In this document: positions 1 to 8,553 of the stretch, in pieces
Numbering within the stretch: the stretch's first letter is position 1
Layout of the letters: each line of letters starts with the position of its first letter
Assembly: GCA_021200995.1 (NCBI GenBank)
Contig: JAJQFS010000046.1
Coordinates: 1 to 47,823, forward strand
Source of the DNA: Lachnospiraceae bacterium
Lineage (GTDB): Bacteria > Bacillota > Clostridia > Lachnospirales > Lachnospiraceae
DNA length: 47,823 nt
Direction of reading: 5' to 3'
Notes under the pieces: generated by a model
What the model was told of the DNA's origin: nothing
The model's input: the letters and a program-made list of their open reading frames with translations, nothing else
The model's database searches: none
Program-made: the position numbers and the translations under genes

Positions 1-426
1 GATCTGAATGCAACCAATGACTACTCACAATCCGTGCGGTATAAATTGGAATTAGATACAGGAGCCTATTCAATTGACTATACCGGCCGTAGATTTACAT
101 ATAAAGAGGGTAGGCATGATGTTGTATTTTCTGACGTGATTGATGTATTACCTTACACATATGGCGAATTTTCATGGAATGATTCGAACGTAGAAGTGTA
201 CCAGCATACTTATGTATTAAGCATTGAAGATGATGAAGGAAATATAATAACAAAACCATCCAATCTTTATTATGAGATCTATTATTCAGACGAAGAAGGA
301 AATGAAGATGGAGCAACAAAGCTGGAAGATGGCAGTTATGTGTTGACAGAAGATATGACAACGCCGGCGTATCAGTCGATTCGTTGGTATGAGTTGGATG
401 ATAGTGGGGAAAAAACTATCAGGTAA
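1..426 (+). CDS. 5' part of a large pilus adhesin, cut by the window edge and ended by a frameshift
   Basis: The frame is open from the first base, so the true start lies outside the window. It ends at a TAA at 424-426, just after a GGGGAAAAAA run at 406-415. After one step to another frame the protein continues without a break into the long ORF that follows (NYQVTIPYGSGGIWIYVELTF and on), so the two pieces look like one gene split by loss of one base. The visible part is rich in Asp, Glu, Tyr and Ser/Thr, as expected for an extracellular beta-sandwich protein, and has no catalytic motif. It could be a true frameshift mutation, a phase-variable state or a sequencing error in the homopolymer. 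Confidence 0.6.
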   Translation, partial: DLNATNDYSQSVRYKLELDTGAYSIDYTGRRFTYKEGRHDVVFSDVIDVLPYTYGEFSWNDSNVEVYQHTYVLSIEDDEGNIITKPSNLYYEIYYSDEEGNEDGATKLEDGSYVLTEDMTTPAYQSIRWYELDDSGEKTIR

Positions 427-461
427 CCATACCTTACGGAAGCGGAGGCATATGGATTTAT

Positions 462-3400
462 GTGGAGTTAACATTTGAAATGAATGAAACCATGTGGCTG
501 CAGTATGCGGACCAGGTTGAGGGGAATCTGCGGAATATTCTTTCAGCCTCAGTGATCGGTTATACAGAAAATCCTGATTCAGCGGAGGTTCTTCATTCGG
601 TAAAAAAAGACACAAAGGCATATTTGCAAAAAGGAGTGTATTGCATTGAATATCCGGATACAGAAGTAGCTTCACGCGAGGTTTATTATAGTGCCCTGGG
701 AGCTTCTCTCCGCGGCTCGCAATCGAATGGTTCCTATGTGGCATACTATATTACAGTTTATAATCCGAGTTCTGCGTACCTTTATCTGACGGAGATACAG
801 GATCTGGCTCCAGAAGGCTTTACGCTCTTAGGTATTGCAGGTGGGAAAAAGAGTTATACAACTGATGTCAATTCAATGAGTCTTTATGCGTACACAGATC
901 CTGACAATCCGGTGGCTGTAATTGACGCAGCAAATGTTAATTGGATCACAACGGATGTGGCGGCGAGCATAGAAGATGGGGTTATAACTTATAAATTTGG
1001 GCAGTATCCGAACTCAAAATGTGATTTGAAGTATGATAGTTCTGTGGGATATTATTATCTGGCGCAGTATGATGCCATATCGTTTATTGCCATATTTGAA
1101 CCGGGTACTGATGATGAAACAGAGGTATATGCGACTAATACAATTGCAATGCCATATGTGAATGTATCCGGCGATGAGCTTCAGGCTGCAAATGTGGAAG
1201 GTACTTCTAACGCTACAACAACAGCCAGGCAGAATGTGGGCGGATGCGAAATTATCGGCGAGTCAGAGGCTCTTGCAAATGGTTTCCAAAGTGTGGAAAT
1301 ATCAATCGCTGATGCAAATACGGATCAATGGCTTACTTCAGACGTAACTGTACAGAGAGGAGAGATTATTCCTGGAATTAAAAAGACTGTAGATGAGACG
1401 GCAGAAAATGGTGTTGATGTGGATGACACTGTGACATGGACAATTGAGGTTACAAATGATGGCACAGTTCCTATGGTAAATTATACCATTACCGATATAC
1501 TTGATTATCCTTACCAGATTTCTGGTGATATTACGATTGTAATTTATGATAAAAACGGGGATCCCATAATGCAGACATATGGTGATACACCATTTTTGAA
1601 AATTACAGATAGAAGCGACACTTCGTTTTTGTGTACTTGTTATTGGGGGGAATATTATGGGAATAATCGATATAATTTGTATACTGACTATGTAACTGGC
1701 ACGTATGGAGTAATGATGTATGGACAGAATTTGACAACTAATTTTGTGTATAAATACGCATCATATGAGACATGGGACAGTAATGATGTTAACGTAGATT
1801 ATAAATTGACGATAGATATAGATAAGGAGACGGGAAATGATGTTTTTACGTTGGTTTTGACAGATTTAATCTTTGTCATCCCTGCAGGCGGCAAACTGGT
1901 GCTGACTATTGATACTGAGCCGTCCACGACACCGGCCAACGGCATTTATTACAATGAGGCTACAGTGACTCCTGTCCAGTCATATAACGACGACGCCGTC
2001 ACAAGCGGACAGGCAGTTTCTGCGGCAGATTCATCAAGCGGTGAACCGTATGTACACTCCAGTGATTATGTTTTCGTAAACGGTGGATATTCGACCAGTT
2101 CGCAAAAGTGGATTCAAAGTAATAAAACCACTTCGAAGACCGCCAACTCTGAGCAGGATAATTCCAATGATGTCCGGTATATTGTGCTGGATAATGAGGA
2201 GGAGACATTCCGCTATACGCTGGAGGTGACTAACAAATTAAATGATATTGCTATGGAAAAGCTAGTCATTGTGGATGTGCTGCCGGAAAGCGGTGACTAT
2301 GCGCCATTTACGGTGAAAAACTCCAGCACGGCAAGGTACAGCGAGTTCCAGGTGGATCTGTTGCTGAATGATAGTGGAGGGGACGATACTGTAGAATGGG
2401 AAGTCGTCATTGGCACAAAGCAGACGGTTTCAGGAAAGTTGGGAGATTATGCTGCGAGTGAAACCATTACTGGGACTACACAACTGACACGTGTTTATCC
2501 TGATAATGGTGTAATTACCGCTGATTCGGGGTATGTCATTTATTACAGCACATGCAGTGACTTTACTGGCGAAGGAATGACGACAAGTAAATATGCAGGT
2601 CTGGATGCTACCTACGAAGACGGCTCCTATGTCTGGACGACTGACCCAACTAGTGCAAGGTCCATCCGGATTGAAATTTTGGATGATATACCCGCAGGCA
2701 GCGCGGTACAGATCAGTTTCAACGCGAAGGTATCGGATGATAGCGAAGATATAGCTGAGCCGGGAGAAATTGCGTGGAACAGCTTTGCATATCGCTATTC
2801 GACGATGAGCATCAGTCAAAATGCACGTACTGGATCTGGCACTACGACAGAGACTCTCTGGGCTGCGCCGAGAAAGGTTGGCGTCATGATCCCGGATGTT
2901 CCGAAGTTACAGAAGACACTGAGCAATATTGATGAGGATAAGACCGCAATCGCAAATGCACAGGTGTTCCGGTTCCTGGTACATGAAGGGAATCAGCTTA
3001 CGACTCAGGTTGGGGATGAACCCGTTCTCATTGACTATACAGCATATACAGAGGACGAATTGATTGCAGCTTTGGATTTAGCGGACAAAGAATATTTTGT
3101 GATTACGCTGACGGTGCCGGCAAACAGCACATCTTCTGAAGCAATTGACCTGGATCCTGAGAAAGCAGAGACTCCGAATTACAACTTTGTTTATAAAGCC
3201 GGAGAAAACTACACCATTGTAGAGCTGCCAAACGGAAGCGACCAGGCCGGCAATAATCTCTTTGCCATTAATTATATGTATGTAGACGAAGACTATGTAA
3301 ACGAAGACGAAGACAGTCGCGTGGACACGAATGTTCTCACATTTATATATACCTCCGGAAGTGACTATATCCTGATTACCGCGAACAACGTGTATTCCGA

Positions 3401-3539
3401 GGAGGAGGGCGGCTATGAGCTGCCGTTGACCGGCGGCGCGGGGACTTTGGTACATACAACGGCAGGACTGCTGTTAAGCGGCGGCGCGGCCTGCCTGATG
3501 TATAAAAAGAAAAAGAGAAAAGGAGGGTGCGCCAGCTAA
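462..3539 (+). CDS. LPXTG-anchored pilus adhesin / tip pilin, main part
   Basis: This is the long downstream piece (1025 residues from the GTG at 462) of the gene broken near position 410. The frame is already open from 405 and an internal ATG lies at 480, so 462 is only a formal start. It has no signal peptide of its own. About residues 305-355 form a DUF11/isopeptide-like repeat (KKTVDE, TWTIEVTNDG, ITDIL), a second one starts near residue 585 (FRYTLEVTN), and the C-terminal part resembles an Spy0128-type pilin domain (PKLQKTL, then FRFLV and an E-box-like YTIVE). The end is a complete sorting signal: LPLTG at residues 987-991, a hydrophobic stretch and a KKKKRK tail, so sortase would couple it to the pilus or wall. 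It lies first in a pilus operon, 74 bases before the backbone pilin. Tip adhesin is inferred from its size and place. Confidence 0.75.
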   Translation: MELTFEMNETMWLQYADQVEGNLRNILSASVIGYTENPDSAEVLHSVKKDTKAYLQKGVYCIEYPDTEVASREVYYSALGASLRGSQSNGSYVAYYITVYNPSSAYLYLTEIQDLAPEGFTLLGIAGGKKSYTTDVNSMSLYAYTDPDNPVAVIDAANVNWITTDVAASIEDGVITYKFGQYPNSKCDLKYDSSVGYYYLAQYDAISFIAIFEPGTDDETEVYATNTIAMPYVNVSGDELQAANVEGTSNATTTARQNVGGCEIIGESEALANGFQSVEISIADANTDQWLTSDVTVQRGEIIPGIKKTVDETAENGVDVDDTVTWTIEVTNDGTVPMVNYTITDILDYPYQISGDITIVIYDKNGDPIMQTYGDTPFLKITDRSDTSFLCTCYWGEYYGNNRYNLYTDYVTGTYGVMMYGQNLTTNFVYKYASYETWDSNDVNVDYKLTIDIDKETGNDVFTLVLTDLIFVIPAGGKLVLTIDTEPSTTPANGIYYNEATVTPVQSYNDDAVTSGQAVSAADSSSGEPYVHSSDYVFVNGGYSTSSQKWIQSNKTTSKTANSEQDNSNDVRYIVLDNEEETFRYTLEVTNKLNDIAMEKLVIVDVLPESGDYAPFTVKNSSTARYSEFQVDLLLNDSGGDDTVEWEVVIGTKQTVSGKLGDYAASETITGTTQLTRVYPDNGVITADSGYVIYYSTCSDFTGEGMTTSKYAGLDATYEDGSYVWTTDPTSARSIRIEILDDIPAGSAVQISFNAKVSDDSEDIAEPGEIAWNSFAYRYSTMSISQNARTGSGTTTETLWAAPRKVGVMIPDVPKLQKTLSNIDEDKTAIANAQVFRFLVHEGNQLTTQVGDEPVLIDYTAYTEDELIAALDLADKEYFVITLTVPANSTSSEAIDLDPEKAETPNYNFVYKAGENYTIVELPNGSDQAGNNLFAINYMYVDEDYVNEDEDSRVDTNVLTFIYTSGSDYILITANNVYSEEEGGYELPLTGGAGTLVHTTAGLLLSGGAACLMYKKKKRKGGCAS

Positions 3540-3542
3540 AAG

Positions 3543-3580
3543 GGATGGAGCACCCATCCGCTCCGCGAGGCCGCAGGCCA
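3543..3580 (+). promoter_or_regulatory. GC-rich hairpin spacer between adhesin and backbone pilin genes
   Basis: The 74-base spacer contains GGATGG (3543-3548) and CCATCC (3554-3559) around a 5-base loop, followed by a GGCC-GCA-GGCC element. There is no T-run, so it does not look like an ordinary terminator. It may stabilise or trim the mRNA so that the pilin is made in excess over the adhesin. That role is inferred. Confidence 0.35.
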
Positions 3581-3613
3581 TAAGTAAAGGAAAAAAAGGA
3601 AAAGGAGATTGAC

Positions 3614-5596
3614 ATGAAAAAACTGAAAAAGTTGTTCGGCGTTCTGTTTGCGTTTGTCATGGTTATGGGGTTGAGTGTCACGGCTTTTGCAGCGGATACC
3701 TATACCATCACGCTGACAAACAGTGCATCTGACGAGCATACCTACACAGCGTATCAGATTTTTAAGGGCGACATTACCGAGGAGACGGTAGGGTCAACTG
3801 CGACGGTGATTTTAACCAATATACAGTGGGGCAACGGGATCAATGCAAGTGCTTTCGCAACAGCGCTGAAAGGGTCCACTGTTGTGGTTGGACAGGATAG
3901 TGGGTCTAATGATATTACGCTGGGAAGTCTGATTACAGAGGCATTAAAAGATATCACTGATTTGACGTCTGATGAGGCCGCGAAGGCAATCGCGGCTGTG
4001 TTGAGTGATTATGCCGATGATGCCGATGTCGCCGTGGAGGTCGCGACGCTGGCTGGGAAAAACAAAACAGGCAGTGGAAAAGCATCTGATGCTTCCCCGA
4101 CGACAGTTACCAGTGGAGATTCAACGACTTATACTTATACAATTTCAAATCTGGAAGCAGGATATTATGTGGTGGTTGATTCCGGAACTTTGAGCGAGAC
4201 AGAAGAAGACGCATATTCCAGATATATTCTGCAGCTCGTCCAGGATGTTACTGTTGAGGTGAAAACAAGCATCCCCGGAATTGACAAAAAGATTGTGGAA
4301 GCAACAACCAATAACCAAGGTGGGCATGACAGAGTCGACTCCAACACTGCGGCGATCGGGGATCTGGTGCAGTATGAGATCACATCAAATGTACCGGATT
4401 ACACGGGATATGATTATTATTATTTCATCATCAATGATACGCTGAGCAGCGGACTGACCTTTGATCCGGATACTGTGGTCGTGCAGATTGTGGACAAAGA
4501 TGATGAAACAAAGATCACTACGCTCACGTTGGGAACAGATTATTACCTGTACACAGCGGACGGTTCCGGCACAGGTGTTTCGGGGACTTCTGATTATATT
4601 GATGCGAATAATACGAGTAAGGGACGCTATACCTTCCAGATCGCCTTTGAGAACATTAAGAATTACGATATCGGAGACAATATTGTCGTGACCTATTTTG
4701 CTACATTAAATGAAAGTGCGGTAATCGGGAGCGAGGGCAATCCGAACGCGGTAAATCTGTCCTATTCGAATAATCCGAATGATTCCGAGCGTGGTGATAA
4801 AGAGGGAAACCCAGGCAAACCCAAGGAACCGGTAGGACAGACGCCGGATGTGTACGTCATCACCTACACCGCAAAGCTTCAGATTACGAAAGTGGATGAA
4901 AACGAGAATCCTCTTGAGGGCGCGGGCTTTACGCTGACCGGCACTTCCACGAAGTGGATATTGAAAGATGGCACTTATTTTGAACTGATACCTGACGGTG
5001 AGTCCTATAGTGGCGATATTTATTATCAATTAAATAATGGTTCTTATACGAACACAGATCCAACCGACACAACCGATCCAGATCTCGATACCTCTACATA
5101 TGTTACCAACAGCTCAGGGGGTTATGACCGGTATAAGCAGATAACGGCAACAGAAACAGTGTCTGTAGAGACGCCGGTTCTTCTGTATCAGGTATCAACA
5201 ATTGCAACAGGAGAAACGGATGCTCTGGCTACATTTATCGGACTGGGTACAGGGATCTATACGATTGAAGAAACAACGGTGCCTGCCGGTTATAACAAAG
5301 TAGATACCATCACTGTTGCCATAAGCTGCACGTTGCCAACCGGCACAATTGATGTCAATTCACAGGCTACATGGAGCTATACCGGATCTTCATCCAGTGT
5401 TAGTTTTCTGAATAATGATGCTACCAGCGGAACTTATATTCTGACCGTTGAAAATAAGAAGGGCACTTCCCTTCCCTCCACTGGCGGCATCGGCACCACC
5501 ATCTTCTATGCAATCGGCGCCACCCTGATGGTCATCGCCTTTGTGCTGCTGATCACAAAAAGACGCATGCGTAAATATGAGCAAGCCAAACTTTAA
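3614..5596 (+). CDS. SpaH/EbpB-type LPXTG backbone (major) pilin
   Basis: A 660-residue secreted pilin. Residues 1-26 are a signal peptide ending in AFA before Ala-Asp. A first domain follows, ending near VEVKTSIPGIDKKI, where backbone pilins carry the lysine used for polymerisation. Next comes a fimbrial isopeptide D2 domain (about residues 225-400, YEITSNVPDY and FIINDTLSSGL), then a SpaA/Cna-B-like domain with an E-box (IYTIEETTVPAGYN). The sorting signal is LPSTG at 620-624, then a membrane segment and a KRRMRK tail. The start follows GGAGATTGAC. A class C sortase is encoded immediately downstream, which fits covalent assembly of this protein into a fibre. Its last codons lie in a 16-bp tandem repeat. 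The family call is strong; the exact pilin lysine is not proven here. Confidence 0.9.
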   Translation: MKKLKKLFGVLFAFVMVMGLSVTAFAADTYTITLTNSASDEHTYTAYQIFKGDITEETVGSTATVILTNIQWGNGINASAFATALKGSTVVVGQDSGSNDITLGSLITEALKDITDLTSDEAAKAIAAVLSDYADDADVAVEVATLAGKNKTGSGKASDASPTTVTSGDSTTYTYTISNLEAGYYVVVDSGTLSETEEDAYSRYILQLVQDVTVEVKTSIPGIDKKIVEATTNNQGGHDRVDSNTAAIGDLVQYEITSNVPDYTGYDYYYFIINDTLSSGLTFDPDTVVVQIVDKDDETKITTLTLGTDYYLYTADGSGTGVSGTSDYIDANNTSKGRYTFQIAFENIKNYDIGDNIVVTYFATLNESAVIGSEGNPNAVNLSYSNNPNDSERGDKEGNPGKPKEPVGQTPDVYVITYTAKLQITKVDENENPLEGAGFTLTGTSTKWILKDGTYFELIPDGESYSGDIYYQLNNGSYTNTDPTDTTDPDLDTSTYVTNSSGGYDRYKQITATETVSVETPVLLYQVSTIATGETDALATFIGLGTGIYTIEETTVPAGYNKVDTITVAISCTLPTGTIDVNSQATWSYTGSSSSVSFLNNDATSGTYILTVENKKGTSLPSTGGIGTTIFYAIGATLMVIAFVLLITKRRMRKYEQAKL

Positions 5597-5651
5597 GTGA
5601 GCCTGATTTTAAGTAAGCCAAATCTTAAGTGAGCCAAACCTTGAGTGAGAG
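5588..5651 (+). repeat. Four imperfect 16-bp tandem repeats spanning the pilin stop codon
   Basis: Units begin at 5588, 5604, 5620 and 5636: AAACTTTAAGTGAGCC, TGATTTTAAGTAAGCC, AAATCTTAAGTGAGCC, AAACCTTGAGTGAGAG. The first unit contains the final codons and TAA of the major pilin. The others are untranslated and lead into the hairpin before the sortase gene. Confidence 0.85.
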
Positions 5652-5658
5652 ATACTGC

Positions 5659-5690
5659 CTCCCTGCCTGCGGGCAGGGAGCGGCAGGGAG
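5659..5690 (+). promoter_or_regulatory. Stem-loop with duplicated 3' arm overlapping the sortase ribosome site
   Basis: CTCCCTGCC (5659-5667) is perfectly complementary to GGCAGGGAG at 5672-5680 (loop TGCG) and to a second identical copy at 5682-5690. The second copy contains the AGGGAG that serves the ATG at 5697. Pairing with the near copy leaves the ribosome site free, while pairing with the far copy hides it. No T-run follows, so this is more likely a translation or mRNA-processing element than a terminator. The switch is inferred from base pairing only. Confidence 0.6.
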
Positions 5691-5696
5691 AGCCCC

Positions 5697-6542
5697 ATGA
5701 AGAGAAAACATCTGACGACAATCTTATTACTGCTCATGTTTTTCGTGGGTTTGTCCCTGCTGTTGTATCCATCGGTGAGCAACTGGTGGAACTCGAAGGT
5801 CCAGACCCGTGCGGTTGCCACCTATGAAGCGGCGGTGGCGGATTTGAGCGAGGCGGATTTTGAGAGCTATTATGAGGCGGCCGCGGCCTATAATGAGGCG
5901 CTGTATGCGCTGGGTTCCGCCACGGCCCTGATCTATCCGGAGGTACTGGACGGATATGAGGAGACGCTGGATATCACCGGAACGGGCATCATGGGCTATG
6001 TGACCATTGAAAAGATCGACGTGCTACTGCCGATTTACCATGGCACGGACAGCTCGGTGCTGGCGGTTGGCGCGGGACACCTGGAAGGGTCGAGCCTGCC
6101 GGTCGGCGGCGAGAGCACCCACAGTGTGCTTTCAGCGCACAGAGGACTTCCGAGCGCAACGCTTTTTACGCATCTGGACAGGCTGGAGGTGGGAGACAGG
6201 TTTACCATTACCATATTGGATGAGGTCCTGACCTATGAGGTGGATCAGATTTCCATCGTCCTGCCGGATGAGCTTGAGCATCTGTACATCGAGGAAGGCG
6301 AGGATTATTGTACGCTGATGACTTGCACGCCGTACGGCATCAACACGCACCGGTTGCTGGTGCGAGGCACGCGCGTGGAGACAGAGGAAACGCAGTTGCG
6401 GGTGGCTGCGGAAGCGTATCAGGTGGAACCGATGATTGTAGCGCCAGTGCTTGCTCTTCCTATGCTTGTAATTTTACTGGTCTGGATTCTGACTGGCGCG
6501 CGCAGAAGAAAAAAACAGGAGGCGGATTTTGATGAAGAATAA
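5697..6542 (+). CDS. Class C (pilin-polymerising) sortase
   Basis: A 281-residue membrane-anchored transpeptidase that would join pilins through LPXTG cleavage. There is an N-terminal membrane segment (about residues 6-25) and a helical stretch typical of class C enzymes. Active-site His148 lies in LSAHRGLP and Cys210 in TLMTCTPYG, with the likely Arg219 in NTHRLLVRG. A second membrane helix near the C-terminus (about 248-268) with a basic tail is also typical of class C sortases. The ATG at 5697 is preceded by AGGGAG and lies behind an unusual stem-loop. The gene overlaps the following pilin gene by 11 bases, so they are translationally coupled. It most likely polymerises the LPSTG pilin. 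Confidence 0.93.
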   Translation: MKRKHLTTILLLLMFFVGLSLLLYPSVSNWWNSKVQTRAVATYEAAVADLSEADFESYYEAAAAYNEALYALGSATALIYPEVLDGYEETLDITGTGIMGYVTIEKIDVLLPIYHGTDSSVLAVGAGHLEGSSLPVGGESTHSVLSAHRGLPSATLFTHLDRLEVGDRFTITILDEVLTYEVDQISIVLPDELEHLYIEEGEDYCTLMTCTPYGINTHRLLVRGTRVETEETQLRVAAEAYQVEPMIVAPVLALPMLVILLVWILTGARRRKKQEADFDEE

Positions 6543-7305
6543 TGTGAGGAAAAACAGAAGGCTTATGACCGTGGCTGCGGGTTTGATGGCCGTGGTACTG
6601 CTCTGTGTCGGTTCTCTGACCGTGTCTGCTTCCACTGCCGCGTCAGGATCGGTGGATTTGACGAAGACGGGATCCCTCACCGTGACCTTGCAGGAAACGG
6701 GCGGGGCGGCGACGGTCAGCGACGGTGCTCTGACCATTTACCAGGTGGCGGACGTCTCGATAGTGGATCACAATCTGAGTTACACATACACCAGCGCATT
6801 TTCGGCCTGCACGGTATCGCTCGCAGATCTGTCGGATGATTCGCTGGCGGACGATCTGTATGCGTGGATGAGCGGCAGGAATATCATAGGAACGTCGCAG
6901 ACGCTTTCTTCTGACGGCACCGTGACATTTTCCGGTCTTTCTCTGGGACTGTATCTGGTGGTGCAGACGACAGGGTCCACCGGTTATTATGCGGTCGATC
7001 CGTTTGTGGTGTCCATTCCCATGACGATTGATTCTCAGTGGGTATATGAGGTGAATGCCAGCCCGAAGGTGGAGACAAAGCCTGTGACGCCGGAGGAACC
7101 GGAAGAGCCGGGTGAACCGGAAACGCCGCAGGAGCCTGAAACACCGGAAGAAACACAGGCGCCTGAGACCGGGACGGTTGTTCTGCCGCAGACCGGACAG
7201 CTGAACTGGCCGATCCCACTTTTGACCGTGGGAGGCTGCATCCTCTTCGTGATCGGCTGGGTTCTGACGCTGACGGACAGGAAGCGGAAAAAATATGCGC
7301 AGTGA
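6532..7305 (+). CDS. Small LPXTG pilin, probably the pilus base
   Basis: A 257-residue secreted protein. I chose the ATG at 6532, 9 bases after AGGAGG (6517-6522), over the TTG one codon earlier. A signal peptide of about 34 residues is followed by one compact pilin-like domain (LTIYQVADV, FSGLSLGLYLVVQTT, an E-box-like region). Then comes a Pro/Glu/Thr-rich stalk (about residues 180-215, PEEPEEPGEPETPQ) and the sorting signal LPQTG (218-222) with a membrane segment and basic tail. The Pro-rich stalk before the anchor and the small size match basal pilins that tie the fibre to the wall. Its motif LPQTG differs from the LPSTG of the backbone and LPLTG of the adhesin. It overlaps both neighbouring sortase genes by 11 bases. 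Confidence 0.85.
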   Translation: MKNNVRKNRRLMTVAAGLMAVVLLCVGSLTVSASTAASGSVDLTKTGSLTVTLQETGGAATVSDGALTIYQVADVSIVDHNLSYTYTSAFSACTVSLADLSDDSLADDLYAWMSGRNIIGTSQTLSSDGTVTFSGLSLGLYLVVQTTGSTGYYAVDPFVVSIPMTIDSQWVYEVNASPKVETKPVTPEEPEEPGEPETPQEPETPEETQAPETGTVVLPQTGQLNWPIPLLTVGGCILFVIGWVLTLTDRKRKKYAQ

Positions 7306-7879
7306 AATCGGTACGGTTCTGATGATGACAGGGGCGGTGCTGCTGGCGGCGGCACTGACCCTTTACGCATATAACAGGGTGGAAAACTGGCACGCTGGCA
7401 ATGAAGTGTCGAGGATTGAGGAAGAACTGGAAACGGCGCTCGAGGTTTCCTCCATCCTGTCTACAGACGAAGAGACGGAAGAAACCGTCGCTGAATTGGA
7501 CGGGAACACATATATCGGCATCCTTTCCATCGAGCGCTTCGGCCTGGAGCTGCCGGTCATGGTGTCCTGGAGCTACGCGAACTTAAAACTCGCTCCCTGC
7601 CGCTACAGCGGCCGCGTGGTGACAGATGATCTGGTCATCTGCGGCCACAATTATGAGCGTCATTTTGGCAAGCTTTCCGGTCTGGAGGCGGGTGACCTGG
7701 TCACCTTTACTACTGTCACCGGTTATCTTTATACCTATGAGGTTACCGAGGTCATCACCATTGAGCCTACAGCGGTGGATGAGCTTCTTTCCGGCGACTG
7801 GGATTTGAGCCTTTTTACCTGTACCTACGGCGGTCAGGCGAGGGTGGTGGTGCGCTTAAGTCGGACGGAAGCGGATTAA
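7295..7879 (+). CDS. Second sortase, compact type
   Basis: A 194-residue sortase with one N-terminal membrane segment (about residues 6-26), a charged linker and a short catalytic domain. Active-site His118 lies in VICGHNYERHF and Cys166 in LSLFTCTYGG, with Arg173 or Arg177 as the third residue. It lacks the C-terminal membrane helix of the class C enzyme encoded two genes upstream, so its job differs. It may be the enzyme that attaches the finished pilus or the LPQTG protein to the wall, but this is inferred from the two-sortase layout. The class (B- or D-like) cannot be settled by eye. It is the last gene of the operon, followed by a strong hairpin. Confidence 0.85.
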   Translation: MRSEIGTVLMMTGAVLLAAALTLYAYNRVENWHAGNEVSRIEEELETALEVSSILSTDEETEETVAELDGNTYIGILSIERFGLELPVMVSWSYANLKLAPCRYSGRVVTDDLVICGHNYERHFGKLSGLEAGDLVTFTTVTGYLYTYEVTEVITIEPTAVDELLSGDWDLSLFTCTYGGQARVVVRLSRTEAD

Positions 7880-7912
7880 GCGGAATTGGTTCCCTGGCAA
7901 AGAAAGAAGTTT

Positions 7913-7951
7913 AAAAAGTGTCCCGGAGACGTGGCTGTCTTCGGGACACTT
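7913..7951. terminator. Bidirectional terminator between the pilus operon and the Uma2 gene
   Basis: A 15-bp stem with one G-U pair (7916-7930 with 7937-7951) and a GTGGCT loop. On the minus strand it runs straight into a T5 tract, so it best serves the convergent gene. On the plus strand the T content is weaker. Confidence 0.8.
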
Positions 7952-7974
7952 ACATTCTTATAAATTCGGAAGGT

Positions 7975-8532
7975 TCATAGGAGTGCCTCAATCTGCGAGA
8001 AATCAATATACAGATCATCGTAGATATTTACCCTGATCGTGGAGCTGAAGCTGTAGATGATGTTAATCAGATCTTTCTCAAAGTAATTGACGGTCACGAT
8101 TTTGCGCCTGGGGTCGATAATCCAGTATTCACGGACGCCATATTTCTGATAATAGTACAATTTGCGGACGTAATCATCAGAAGAATTCCCCTGTGAAACA
8201 ATTTCCACGATAAAATCCGGCGCGCCGTTGCAGCGCTTTCCATCCAGCTTGTTTTTATCACATATAATCATTAAATCAGGCTGGACAATGGTCAGCGGCT
8301 TATCGCAAAGCTTTACGTCAAAAGGCGCGTGAAATACTTTGCAGGAGCCTTTCTGATTGTGTACATACATATTGAGAAAGGTTGCCAGCTCGATAGATAT
8401 CGTCTGATGAATCTCCGACGGGCTGGCCATATTATAAACTACGCCATCGAAAACTTCGACGCGTACATCTTCCGGGAGGCTTTCATATTGCTCCAAAGAG
8501 ATGGTGTCCGGCTGTGGCTGTAAGGCTGGCAT
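7975..8532 (-). CDS. Uma2-family (DUF820) PD-(D/E)XK-like protein
   Basis: A 185-residue protein of the Uma2/DUF820 family, which has a restriction-endonuclease-like fold. Typical family features are TIVQPDLMIIC (Asp86), then PDFIVEIVS (Glu110) and YREYWIID-like text (REYWIIDPRRKIV). The substrate of these proteins is not established, and many are abundant accessory genes. It is transcribed against its neighbours. A possible 37-codon reading frame lies 21 bases upstream. The start is the ATG after AAGGAAG with a rather long gap of about 11 bases. It looks intact. Confidence 0.85.
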   Translation of the reverse strand: MPALQPQPDTISLEQYESLPEDVRVEVFDGVVYNMASPSEIHQTISIELATFLNMYVHNQKGSCKVFHAPFDVKLCDKPLTIVQPDLMIICDKNKLDGKRCNGAPDFIVEIVSQGNSSDDYVRKLYYYQKYGVREYWIIDPRRKIVTVNYFEKDLINIIYSFSSTIRVNIYDDLYIDFSQIEALL

Positions 8533-8553
8533 CCTGTATACTTCCTTTCCTGA

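Noticed and set aside
409-417. Programmed -1 frameshift at A6 in the adhesin gene
   Set aside because: The zero-frame codons are GAA AAA ACT, which do not allow tandem re-pairing as in X XXY YYZ sites; an indel is simpler.
7081-7170. GAAACGCCG-like repeats in the basal pilin as a possible CRISPR or VNTR
   Set aside because: They are codons for a Pro/Glu/Thr stalk, with no regular spacer pattern.
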